DNA from: Dallia pectoralis
Taxonomy: Eukaryota > Chordata > Actinopteri > Esociformes > Umbridae
Assembly: GCA_029465975.1 (NCBI GenBank)
Contig: CM055753.1
Coordinates: 311,380 to 375,379, forward strand
Direction of reading: 5' to 3'
Length of the DNA stretch: 64,000 nucleotides
Shown: piece by piece, positions 9,579 to 20,467 of the stretch
How the letters are laid out: each line of letters opens with the position of its first letter
Numbering within the stretch: the stretch's first letter is position 1
Position numbers and translations under genes: made by a program
Notes under the pieces: generated by a model
Told to the model about the DNA's origin: nothing
What the model saw: the letters and a program-made list of their open reading frames with translations, nothing else
The model's database searches: none

Positions 9579-12500
9579 CTCCCCCGCTGTCGACCTCAGG
9601 GCCGACCCAGAGGATGCGGGCCGACCCGGAGGCCGCGGGCGCCAGGGCGCAGACGATGAAACGCGCCAATAGCGTTGGATCGAGTACGTCCCTCGCCGGC
9701 ACTCAACATTGCTCCTCCGGGCCGTACCCCTCCCACTCCACAAGATACTGGAGACCCCCCCTCCGGCGTCTGGAATCCCTAATGTCCCTTCACTTGGTAC
9801 GCCGGGCCTCCCTCGATGTCCATGGGGGGTTGGGGGTTCTCCAGCACCCTAGACTGCTGGAGGGGACCAGTGACCACCGGCCTGAGGAGAGACACATGGA
9901 ACGAGGCATTAATGCGATAATCAGGTGGCAGCTGTAATCGATATGTTACCTCGTTGACTCTCCTCAGGACTTTAAACGGCCCCACAAACCGCGGAACCCA
10001 TCTTCCGGCAGGGCAGGCGGAGGGGAAGGTTCTGAGCAGGAACCACTAGTCCACCGCTGGCGTTTCGGTTTCGGGCTGGCTCTGCTGCCACGGTGCCAGA
10101 ACCGGCTGATACCCTAAAACACACTGAAAGGGTGACATGTTTGTGGAGGAGTGTCTGAGTGAATTCTGAGCGTATTCTGAAAAAACTCCGCCCACTCCCC
10201 CGGCCAGTCCTGACAGTACGTTCTCAGAAACCTTCCTAGTTCCTGGTTCGCCCATTAGCCTCAGGGTGGTACCCAGAGGTGAGACTGACCGAGACCCCAG
10301 CCTCTTTTGATAAAGGCTTTCCACACTCTCGACGTGAATTGGGGACCCTGGTCCGAGACAATGTCCTCAGGCACCCCGTAGTGCCGGAAGACATGAGTGA
10401 ATAGGGCCTCCGCAGTCTGCAGGGCCGTCGGGAGACCTGGCAAGGGCAGAAAGCGGCAGGCCTTTGAGAACCTCTCCACAACAACCAGGACCGTTGTATT
10501 ACCTTGAGACAGAGGGAGGTCAGTCAAAAAGTCAATAGACAAATGTGACCATGGTCGATGTGGAATGGGCAAAGGTGTAACTTACCCGCCGGGAGATGTC
10601 TAGGCACCTTACTCTGGGCGCACACCGAACACGATGAGACATACACTCTCACATCCTTGGCCAGGCTAGGCCACCAATACTTATTGGTAAGGCAGCGCAC
10701 TGTCCGACCAATTCCGGTGTGACCTGACGACACCGAGGTGTGGGCCCACCAGATGAGTCGATCACGGACATCCAGCGGCACATAGACACGCCCCTCGAGA
10801 CACTGCTGTTTAGCTGGTTCCGTGCGTAATGCGTGCTGGATGTCCACGTCCACCTCCCACACCACCGGTGCCACTATACAGGAGGAAGGCAAAATAGGAG
10901 AATTATCCACCTGTCTCTCCTCACCGTCATAAAATAGAGACAGCGCGTCTGCCTTGACATTCTTCGTGCCCGGAATGTATGATAATGTGAAATCGAACCG
11001 AGCAAAGAACAACGCCCACCTAGCCTGACTAGAGTTCAATCTCCTCGCTGGCCGAATGTACTCCAGGTTCCGGTGGTCAGTCCAGACTACAAACGGGTGT
11101 CTCGCTCCTTCGAGCCAAAGTCTCCACACGGACAGGGCTTTTACGACCACTAACAGCTCCCTATCGCCTACGTCATAGTTTTGCTCCGCCGCACTGAGTT
11201 TCCGCGAGTAGACCGCACAGGGGCGGATGGTAGAGGGTGTGCCAGAGCGTTGGGACAGTACTGCCCCTAACCCAACCTCTGACGCATCTACCTCCACTAT
11301 GAACGGCAGCGATGGATCAGGGTGAGCTAAGACCTGCGCTGATGTAAACAGTGTCTTTAACGCACTAAATGCGCCGTCTGCCTCCTTCGACCAGCGAATG
11401 CGAGACGACCCACCCTTCAACAACGATGTAATGGGAGCCGCTACCTTACCGAAGCCGGGGATAAATCTATGGTAGAAATTGGCGAATCCAACGAACCGCT
11501 GTACCGCCTTTAGCGTGGTAGGAATGGGCCAATTACGCACGGCAGCCACGCAATCGACCTCCATCTCCCCCCCCAAACCCCCCTGTAGTAATGTGTAGTA
11601 ACTAGTCGCTCCAGTACTCTGCGAACAAGAGAGACATGGTCAGCCCGCGTAGCAGAATACACAAGGATGTCGTCTATGTACACCACCACACCGCGGCCAA
11701 TCATATCCTGAAAGATGTTATTCACAAAGGACTGGAAGACCGAGGGCGCATTCATCATTCCGTACGGCATCACCAGGTTCTCATAGTGACCTGATGTGGT
11801 GCTAAAGGCTGTCCTCCACTCATCTCCCTCCCGGATACGCACTAAATTATATGCACTCCTGAGATCCAACTTTGTGAAGAAACACGCCCCATGCATTGAC
11901 TCAATCACAGACAAAATCAGCGGTAGGGGATACCGGTACCGCACTGAGATGCTGTTTAACGCTAGTTAGACAGCATCTAGTCAATACATGGGCGCAACCC
12001 TCCATCTAGTCAATACATGGGCGCAACCCTCCATCTTTCTTCTTCACAAAGAAGAAACTCAAGGAGGCAGGGGAAGTGGAAGGCCGAATCATCCCCTGTG
12101 CCAAATACCCGTATGTCTCCATAAGGACTGACATGAGCACGGCGCCCACCTGTAGTCTCCATAGCGAACGATGGGGTGGTAATTTTGTGGCAAATTGTTT
12201 TGAAAATGCAGGCGCCAAATCACTGTACTCAGGAAGAACCTGGGACCAGGGGATACCTGAACATCCCCCTGACACCCCTGCGACCATCCGGTTAGGTCCT
12301 CTGAGGCACAAAAATAATGGGTCATGTTGCCAGGGCCCACCGGGAAATTTGGAGACTCAGTTCTGTATGGATGTGGTTTGTAATCTTTGGGCACCGTGAC
12401 CTGCCGCAATATCCCCTAATGGACGATTGTCCAAGGCCAAGGGTGTGAGTGGAATCTTTAGCCTATGGGCCAACGAAATGTCCATGAAATTCCCAGCTGC

Positions 12501-13024
12501 GCCTGAATCGAAGAGCGCCTTACACTGGGAAACATTTTCAAACCCAGGGAACACCACTGGGATGGTAACGTGTGCGTCAGAGGGCCGGGTAGTGCGTGTG
12601 CTTACCTGAGCTGAAGCAGGAGTGTCAGGCTTTCTCCCTGGCCGCTGGTAGCAGTGGGAGGCAGAGTGCCCTTTCCTGCGACAAAAGGAACACTCATTTT
12701 GCCGCGCGGTCTCCCTGTGCGCGGCGCCTCCCACCTCCATGGGGACGAGACCAGCAGGTGAACTGGGCAGAGCGGGCGCGGTACTACCAGGACGTCCTTG
12801 CGGTTGTCCGGCCGCAGACTGCACCAAAATGCGTCAATGCAAGCCCGCTCGCACCACCCAGCCCCCGCCGCCAGGGTCCTGAATTCCAACACAAACTCCT
12901 GAACGGTTCTCGTTCCCTGTCTCAATACAAACAGGCGCTCGCCCGCCTCCCGGCCCTCAGGTGGTGAATCGAAAATGGACCGAAAGGTATGGACGAACGC
13001 CGTGTAATCGTCTAGCATGGGCAC
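9579..13024 (-). pseudogene. Gypsy gag-pol remnant
   Basis: In element order: a gag capsid-like segment (13024-12780), a zinc knuckle CSFCRRKGHSASHC, a retropepsin ALFDSGAAGNFMD (12602-12357), a reverse transcriptase with [13 protein letters not shown] and YIDDILVYS (12060-11510), RNase H with VEVDASEVGLGAVLS and TDHRNLEYI, an integrase zinc region (HTSVSSGHTGIG, CSVCAQSK), an integrase core with SIDFLTDLP and SDQGPQFTS, and chromodomain-like remains near 9780-9540. Frames shift at about 12360, 11950, 11540, 10550 and 10260. A 29-bp tandem duplication at 11973-12032 falls inside the RT. Normally this polyprotein copies and inserts the element; this one cannot. Confidence 0.85.
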
Positions 13025-13043
13025 ATTCTGCTCCCATAGAGCA

Positions 13044-13325
13044 TCCCTTTAGGGGAATGCTGATTACACAATAATATTCAATACACTATTGAATTCACAG
13101 GACACGTAACGTTTAACAACACCTCACAAAGACTGGCCAAACACAAGGGAAATTATATACAAGACTAACGAGGGATAATGGGCACCAGGTGCGTGCCCTT
13201 GATGAGACAGACAATGTGATGAGAAAGGGGCGTGGCACTAGTAGACCGGTGACGACGAACGCTGAAGCCTGCCCGTAGATGGTTGTTGGCTGGCTTCAGG
13301 GAGATCTGCCACTGGATGCGCGACA
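13044..13325 (-). repeat. Gypsy 5' LTR, truncated
   Basis: Matches the 3' LTR from TCCCTTTAGGGGAATGC onward. It contains about 50 bp (13069-13118) missing from the other LTR. The part equal to 6642-6785 is deleted at its inner edge. Confidence 0.85.
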
Positions 13326-13784
13326 GTAAATCAAATAATGTGTGCCAGAGAAATGACTTTTTGAACGTGGGCAGTACAACCGAGAATGCACACAATGACT
13401 GGCTGCGCTGGGATCTGAGACCGCATAGTCCCGGAGTTCCAGCGAATGAACCACGCCTCTCACAGCCGAATGGTTGGAAGAATATGGAGATTCCCACAGA
13501 ACCACGCCTCTCACAGAAGGATTACGGGAATCCCACAGAATTACGCGTATTTTGAATGGAGTGAATCGGATATAAAGTGTCATTGCAATTCACATAGGAA
13601 TACAAGCATAGTTTTGTATTAAATAATTTAATTTAAAAGTAACCGTATATTTGTGAGCTGACATTGACAAAACTGCTGATGCGGATTTACTTCCCCACCC
13701 GACGTGAAAAAACTGAATTATATCTACTTATTTTAATTAATAACGCCAGCGGGCGTGGGCAGTTTGTTGGCTCTCCTATAGTCA

Positions 13785-13822
13785 AGACAACCGACTCAAC
13801 CCACTGAGCCACTGCCGTCCCC
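13785..13822 (-). mobile_element. SINE 5' fragment
   Basis: Read on the - strand it is ACGGCAGTGGCTCAGTGGGT, TGAGTCGGTTGTC, the box A portion of the SINE at 4425. It stops at box A. The inverted cluster begins right after it. Confidence 0.7.
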
Positions 13823-13827
13823 ACGTA

Positions 13828-13974
13828 GGGGGGCAGTGTCCTTATTATGTACATTGCCGTCCCTACGTGGGGGCAGTCACATGTACATAATAAGGACACT
13901 GCCCCGTAGGGGGGCAATGTACATAATAAGGACACTGCCCCCCTACGTGGGGGCAGTGTCCTTATTATGTACAT
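13828..13974. repeat. Cluster of a 27-bp module in alternating orientation
   Basis: The module GGGGGCAGTGTCCTTATTAT-GTACAT occurs four times: forward (13828-13854), reverse (13881-13905), reverse (13917-13944), forward (13949-13974). CTACGTGG/CCACGTAG linkers lie between. The whole is strongly self-complementary. I do not recognise the family. Confidence 0.85.
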
Positions 13975-15879
13975 GTGACTGCGCGATAGAGGGAAACAAT
14001 GGAACTGGCCAGTGACCTGAATTTTCTACAAGAAAGGGAGATGATAAATACATTTAGATCATGTATGTTGTTAGAGCGCTGTATAACACAACTGCGTTGT
14101 GTCGTTTTATGTTCTATTTCCACTTATGGTGTTGGTTTAAAGCAAATGTATTTACATAACATACATTTTCACCATGTGTGCGTCACATTAATAAAATACA
14201 GTGAAAACGCTCGCAGGCTTGATTATGTGGGATAATGGCTTCATATGATATAGTTAGTGTTATCTGGGCCAAAATGAGAGAGTTACATGAATGCGGCTCT
14301 TAGGATTATATGTCCCCAACCAAAGCATGTTGTATTCAGGCTGAGCTGCCCGTCAAATGCCGACAATTCGCGAGTCTGTATATTCATGTTATATTATAAT
14401 TCATTTTATCATGATTTCCTAAACCAAAGTTATATATTATTACAAAAAGATATTTAGTATTGAATGTGAGATGTACGTTTTGCTCATTATTAATTTGAAC
14501 GGGCATTACAGATGATAAATACTTTTAGTGTCTTTGTGTGGCTATACCATACATTTCTCATGTGTGCGTCACATTAATTAAATACTTCATATCATTCATG
14601 TTAACTCAATCATATCTACAATATACGTCAAGTTAATTTTCGTTAATTTAAAATTATTTGTGTGGTATTATGGCACCATAAAGACCTGAATATATGAGCT
14701 TGTTGTTTTGTGGCTGTTTGCCCGTGATGGGACTAAAAATAACTAAAACTCTAATTTCCTATGTGGCCAACTTTTCTGAACGGCTGATGTTCTACAAATT
14801 AGTGCGTCGCACAGCGGCGTGGTTGGTATCTTTGGAAAGGTGAGTTTACACAGAATTATGCATTGGAAAGGAGTAAATCGGAAACTGCCCGCGGGAGAAA
14901 CGGGTCCCAGAGTGTTATGGTAATGTTTTTTTGCTGCACAAAGACTGCGCACCCACGGAGTCATGTTGGTACGGTTGGAATCACCCATGCTTTGAATTGC
15001 TGCCCTGGAAACATGAACATCGAAGTTCCAGGGATCCACGCCTCTCACAGCCGGGTGGGGGAGCCCACAGAACTATGCATACTTTGAATGGATAAAGTGT
15101 CATCACAATCTACATATGAATACAGGCATAGTTTTGTATTAGAGGAATTTAATAGATTAAAAAAAGATGTTTTTAAGTAACCTTAAATTTGTGTACTGAC
15201 AAACTGCGGGTGAATTTACTTTCCTTCCCCATGCGACGTGAACAAACTATTGATAGCTCAAACAGCTATTAGAATTCGATTGTGTAAGGCCATAGAAAAT
15301 TGTTTGCAACAAACACAAACTAGTTACTATAAATTAAAGCCAATTAATTAACTTATTTTATGTGGGTATGGGCAACATAGAAATGAAATAATTTTGTCTG
15401 AATGCAATGAGCACAATAAATCAGACAGTTGGAGTTAACAGAGGCACAACAAAAATCACTTGGAATGCAGGTCTTTTTGGTTACAATTACTTTAACAGTT
15501 TATTATAGAATCCATTACTTCAGTGTTTTTATAATGTACAATTGTTATTTCTGTCAATATTTTGAGATTCATTTGGTTTAATTTAAAATAACTAGAGTGG
15601 TAATGTGGTACCATAAAAGCCTAAATCTATGTGCACTTATTAAATAATAGTGGACACTTTTAGGTCATCTATATTAATTTGACATTTTGGTTTCACTTCA
15701 TTCGCCACCGTGATTTTACAACAGCCAGCCCGGTCCTTCTGACGCAAAGATGAACAAGATGCGCCATCTGCTGGTCATTGTGTGTCAGAAACATTCTCCC
15801 ATTCAAACCAACGCATTGGGTCTTTTGACCCAAATCGCGAAAGGGGTGGGTATTTGAGCCTCCGCGCTTCTAGTGTTAA

Positions 15880-16179
15880 TACCTTTAGTAGACCCAGATA
15901 GCAAAATTGTTCCGGGCCTTTTATGGCACAAACACTGTTCTTAGTTTTGGCAATTATACCACCAGGAATGCAGGGGCAAAACAGTGGGTGGGTGGCTGGT
16001 GGTGGAGGACTGTGCTTCTCCTCCTCCTACCCCCATCTCGATCGCCAGCCAAATACAACCAACGCCTCAACCATTGCTCCACCTCCTGGTTTGTGGATTC
16101 TCCGAATGGCTTCTAGAAACATAATTTAAAATGTCATGGCAGGTTTCAGAGTTTAAATATAAGACTTTTTAAAGACTTT
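15880..16179. other. No gene seen
   Basis: Short frames at 15907-16129 are unsupported. No repeat is recognised. Confidence 0.6.
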
Positions 16180-16577
16180 TTAGGCCTTGTCCACACGAAC
16201 ACGGGTATTTTTATAACCGTTACTTTTTTTACGCGGTTCAGCCGTTAGTCCACACGAAAACGCAGTATCAGGACACTGAAACCGAAAATTTTTGAAAACC
16301 CCTGCCAGGGTGAGCATTTTCAGAAACGCCGGTTGCAGTGTTATCGTGTAGACAGTATAACCAGGGTTTTTGCCTTGCGACATCAGAGTGTACAGGCTTC
16401 TGATTGGCCAACGTGGCTTTACGATATTGTCGCCTGCTGGTGTGGCATGCTCTTGACAGCGTGTTTTTGCGTTTTCATGTAGACAGAGACCGACCGTGTG
16501 GGGGCGGGATTTTTTTTTAAAACGCAGGAGGAAAAACTCCCGTAAAAATACCCGTGTCCATGTGGACTAGGCCTTAA
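16180..16577. mobile_element. MITE with long inverted ends (AGGCCT...GTCCACACG)
   Basis: The left end TAGGCCTTGTCCACACGAAC, ACGGGTATTTTT pairs with the inverted right end TAAGGCCTAGTCCACATGGA, CACGGGTATTTTT. The inside has repeated GTGTAGAC/CATGTAGAC motifs and no ORF. I do not see a certain TSD, so the superfamily is open (hAT-like ends). Confidence 0.75.
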
Positions 16578-17274
16578 ATTTCATTTAGACCCATAAGTTA
16601 AGTCCCATTCTTTGTGACTTTGGGTGACATCATTTTTGGCCGAACTATCCCTTTAAGTCTATTAAACCCATGATTTACTCACCCTCATGCAGTTCGAGAT
16701 GCATACGTCAATCATTTTTCAGACGAACACATTTTCAGTTATTTTAGAATATGTCTTAGATTTCAGTGATTATAATGAGAAGTTATGGGGTCCACCTCTG
16801 TATTCCTCCTTCAAGTCCCAAAAATGCCTATGTGTCCTTCACAAAAGTAATCCATCCTGCTCCAGGGGGATAAACGAAGGCCTTTCGAGGGTAATTTTGT
16901 CGTAAAAGTATACTTAAAACTTTATAAAGGAAAATAACTGGCTTCCGATAACGGTCGACCCGCTTTCACGAGTTCGCACTTACATGCCAATTAAGGGATA
17001 GGTTTAATGCGTATTTGGCGTGCTGTCCGGAGGGAGGGTTCTGGGCTCGGAATCCGGCCCGGGGCTCCGGGCTCGGAATTCGGCCCGAACCCAGAGTACC
17101 CCCCCCCGCATGTAAGTGGTTAGGACTAGAATTTGAGTGGAGAAGGGGTGGTGGGGGGATGCTGCGAGCTGTCAGCGGAGCGAGGTAGGACTGCTGAGTC
17201 TATATATACCCTCTAGCTGTTAATTGCTGAGGGCTTCCACCTGTAATTAATTAGCTGGAAGTCCTCCTCCCGAA
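16578..17274. other. Repeat fragments, no gene
   Basis: GAACTATCCCTTTAA at about 16643-16657 is the end of a Kolobok-like MITE of the type complete at 58966. From about 16991 a GC-rich piece has a doubled GGCTCGGAATCCGGCCCG/GGCTCGGAATTCGGCCCG and ends near the L2 fragment. I cannot name the second repeat. Confidence 0.5.
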
Positions 17275-18960
17275 CCTTGTTAGTAAACCTCATTAAAACT
17301 TTTATCAGAGCCGTTTCAGGTTTATGGTGAGGTCGGAAGCCTGATTGGAATTTGTCTAAGACACCGTTTGAGTTCACAAATTTGCTGAGTTTATTGAAAA
17401 CCACCTTCTCAATAATTTTGGCTATAAAAGGTAGATTTGAGACTGGTCTATAGTTGTTCAAAATAGTTGCATCCAGTGTTCTCTTTTTTAATAGCGGTTT
17501 AATGGCAGCTGTGTTTAGTGACGTTGGGAAAATCCCTAAATCCCTAATTGTAAATAGCTCTTTACAATTAGGGATTTTCCCAACGTCACTAAACACAGCT
17601 GCCATTAAACCGCTATTTGCTTCAAATCTATTGTTATGGAGTAAAAAATTGTTTTTAAAAAGTCTGTTGGTAGTGTGTCAAGACAACATGTGGAAGCTTT
17701 AAGACGTCCAACTGTTTCTTCTAGGGTTTTTGGGTCAATTCTATCAAATTTGGACATAAGATGGTCTTCCTAATACATTGGATTTTTCACTGAAGAAACT
17801 AGCAAATTCATTACATTTTGCACTAGACAAAAGTTCAGGTGCTATCTGCTTTGGGGGGTTGGTGAGTTTGTCGACCATGGCAAACAGAGTGCGGGTATTG
17901 TTGATATTCTTGTTGATCATTCCTGATAAATGTTGCTGTCTAGCCCTGCGTATCTCAAGGCTGAATTTACCTAGGTTTTGTTTATAGGTGTCATACTGGA
18001 TTTGAAGCTTAGTTTTTCTCCACTTACGTTCAGATTTTCTACAATCTCTTTTAAGGGTGTTAACCATTATGGTGCTTCTCCATAGAGGTTTGCGACACGA
18101 TTCATGACATTCAATATTTTTTCATTAAACTTATCCAGGAGTTCGTCAACTGACTCTGCACTTATTGTTGGTGAAGCAACTATAGCCACCATAAATCGCT
18201 CTCATTAATGTACCTTTTTTAACAGAAACTGAGTTTACTTGAACATCTGGGGTAATCAATGCTTCAAAAAATACACAGAAATGATCAGACAGGGCCAAGT
18301 CTTTAACCATGACAGAGGAAAGAGCGAGACCTCTAGAAATAACCAGATCTAGAGTGTAACCTCGGGTGTGAGTACGCTCTTTCACATGTTGAGTGAGGTC
18401 AAAGGTGTCAAGTAGAGCAAAAAGTTATTTGGCATTATTGTCAAATATCATTATCTATGTGGATGTTAAAGTCCCCTGTTACAATAAAGAAGTTGTAATC
18501 AACAGATTTTACAGAGAGTAGTTCAGCAAAGTCATCAATACATGTTGCAGAGTACCTTGGAGGTCTGTAAATGGTTAAAAACAACATTTTGGGAGCACCC
18601 TTTAATGTAAAACAAAGGTATTCAAAGGTAGTATAGTTTCCAAGAGCAATTTGTTTGCACTGGAATGTATCTTTGAATAGCGCAGCAACGCCACCTACTT
18701 TCTTACCATTTCGACATGTATTCATATAACCAAAATTATCGGGTGCTGTCTCGTTAAGCACAGTAGCACTACTGACCTCATTTAACCAGGTTTCTGTGAG
18801 AAACATAAAATCTAAGTTGTAGGATATTATAATGTCATTTACCAATAATGGATGGTTGGCGAGAGATCTAATATTTAATCTTTCAATATATTCCTTCTTT
18901 TTCTAATTAACACAGGAATTGAGATACTGTGTCCTAGCATTTTCTGAGGACAGTCAGGAT
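17275..18960 (-). mobile_element. L2-clade LINE fragment
   Basis: The - strand frames give an endonuclease (18845-18441: LDFMFLTETWLNE, LTIYRPPRYS, VTGDFNIHIDND), its C-terminal part near 18385 (GYTLDLVISRG, LSDHFCVFF), a linker (18067-17744), and the beginning of the reverse transcriptase (NNYRPVSNLPFIAKIIEKVV, FQSGFRPHHKPETALIKVL). It stops before the catalytic RT motifs, so the element is truncated and also carries a hairpin at 17490-17617. Confidence 0.8.
17490..17617. repeat. Near-perfect hairpin inside the L2
   Basis: AATAGCGGTTTAATGGCAGC and the following bases to GGGAAAATCCC are repeated inverted up to 17617, with about 56-bp arms, an 8-bp extra step (TCCCTAAA) in the left arm and a 6-base loop. 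It duplicates and inverts the L2 sequence for TSLNTAAIKPL. Confidence 0.9.
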
Positions 18961-19022
18961 GTCTATGTTTACAACAGCAGGGACCCGAAGAACATCACAG
19001 AGTATATTGTGTGCCCTGTGGT

Positions 19023-20200
19023 AAGGCTGAACGATTTGGGACTAATTGCGATTTTTTTCCCCCCAATATTGTGATTGCGATTTAATATGTGATTGTTTTT
19101 TATCCTTTTTTCCCAACAAAACATAATGAATGATTTAAACACTGTGTGCAAAATGTACAGTCTTAAGAAAATAATAATTTAAAATTATATGTCTTACTTA
19201 CTATCTTACTGCTCCCAAGTCAGTAACATTTCACACAACTAAAACAAGGAATTTTTTTTTGAAAATATTTTGTAAAATCTAAGAAAGAAAGAGAAATGCA
19301 CTTTTAGTTTAGACAATACTAAACTATGTTTTTATAAACTATTTGAATATTATAATATAGAACCTCACTTATCTCAAGTACACAACAATATTAACACACC
19401 ACACAGACTAAAGTTCACTACGAGTATGGCACTGCCAGCCATAATTATCCAACCGTTCTGTTCTCATTGGATCACAGGTTTTTTGCTAAGAAAACCAGAA
19501 TATTGACTTTTGCTGGCTTCAAGGATGAGCGAGTGCAAGTCACAATATTTCCTCCTGTGCTAAAAAGACGCTCTGAGGGAGCGCTTGTAGCAGGTACACA
19601 AAGATGCTTGCGTGCCATGGGATGTTGTCTGTACTGATCTACTGTATTTTGAACTTAGGGTCCAGGAAACAGGCAACATCCAAAAGCTCCTGGATGTTTG
19701 GGTCTCCATATTTGTTATTGAGGTATGCTAGGACTTTGGTTTTTATTGATTTAGTCAGGTCAGTGTCCTCAGCATCTTCAGCCAGGACTGATGTGGCAAA
19801 AAGGTGGAGAACTGGCTTGAGGTAGGAGATGCTTACATACTCCAGAAAGAGCATCAGTAAACTCCAGTAGAGGATGCAGTGCCTTGTGAATCGACTCCAA
19901 CACATCAATATCCTGCCAGGTTGGGATAAAGGAGCGTGCATATCAATCTCCAGACAATACCTGAGAAATGGCTTTGGCCTGTTCAAGCACTCTGGCAATC
20001 ATAATTTCTTTAGAACCCCATCTTGTTGGGCACTCCGTTATGAGGTTGTGCTCAGGGAGTTTGAGCTCTCTCTGTGCCTCCGTCAGGGCTGCTTTCTTCT
20101 TCCAACTGTGGGAAAAGTGCCCCACCAGCTTTCTGCACAGTGCTGTTGCCCTTGACACTCTGTCATCTTTGAGTGCATTTTCTAAAATAAATAAAAAGTA
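19023..20200 (-). mobile_element. hAT element remnant
   Basis: The left end (19023 on) has AAGGCTGAACGATTTGGG, then GCGATT repeats, a familiar fish hAT terminus. The - strand frames 20215-19943 and 19998-19639 read ALKDDRVSRATALCRKLVGH, LPEHNLITECPTRWGSKEIM and LLDVACFLDPKFKI, the middle of a ZBED-type transposase. BED finger and dimerisation domain are absent, and the right end is not found. Confidence 0.7.
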
Positions 20201-20302
20201 GTGTATTACACACAATTTAAGTTTTGTGATACAAGGCTCTCACTATTACACACTCACATTAGCTGTAATTCTGAAATACACACATCCACACCACTGTCCT
20301 CT

Positions 20303-20324
20303 CACACACACACACACACACACA
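20303..20324. repeat. (AC)n microsatellite
   Basis: Eleven CA dinucleotides directly before the (TC)n tract. Confidence 0.95.
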
Positions 20325-20409
20325 GTCTCTCTCTGTGTCTCTCTCTGTGTCTCTCTCTGTGTCTCTCTCTGTGTCTCTCTCTGTGTCTCTCTCTGTGTCT
20401 CTCTCTGTG

Positions 20410-20456
<47 letters not shown>

Positions 20457-20467
20457 CTCTCTCTCTG
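20325..20467. repeat. (TCTCTGTG)n / (TC)n microsatellite, left part
   Basis: CTCTCTGTGT repeats continue as pure CT. The tract resumes at 22120 after a hAT-type insertion. Frames through it (Ser/Leu/Val/Cys or Arg/Glu repeats) are not genes. Confidence 0.95.

Larger units (their letters stand above)
6642..13325 (-). mobile_element. Gypsy-type LTR retrotransposon with nested Harbinger
   Basis: The element reads on the - strand. Its outer edges are TGTC...GACA with a perfect 5-bp TSD GTAAA (6637-6641 and 13326-13330). The 3' LTR (left) is 6642-6880 plus 9435-9575, split by a Harbinger element. The 5' LTR (right) is 13044-13325. Between them lie gag, protease, reverse transcriptase, RNase H and integrase remnants. 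The 5' LTR lacks the portion matching 6642-6785 and runs straight into gag, so the primer-binding site and gag start are deleted. The element is inactive. Confidence 0.88.
13326..15789. other. Interior of the piggyBac-like element, no gene
   Basis: No protein-coding region. CCACGCCTCTCACAG occurs three times (13444, 13504, 15038), each followed by a CCCACAGAA-type block. TTTTGTATTA and GACGTGAA blocks repeat between 13555-13720 and 15075-15260. An inverted cluster (13828-13974) and a SINE fragment lie inside. Confidence 0.55.
4973..15879. mobile_element. Region bracketed by piggyBac-like ends (non-autonomous, heavily interrupted)
   Basis: The left end at 4973 is TTAA-CACTAGAAGCGCCGG followed by TGGGTCATTTGACCCA. 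The right end at 15879 is the inverted TTAA-CACTAGAAGCGCGGAGG, with a matching TGGGTCTTTTGACCCA. TTAA target sites and this layout suggest a piggyBac-like element. After removing the Gypsy element (6642-13325) about 4.2 kb remains. No transposase is seen. Internal blocks repeat (6238-6310 resembles 14459-14530; 13555-13720 resembles 15075-15260), so two copies or internal duplication are possible. Confidence 0.45.

Noticed and set aside
13687..13974. 95-aa frame with repeated LPPYGAVSLLCT
   Set aside because: Produced by the inverted 27-bp modules, not a gene.
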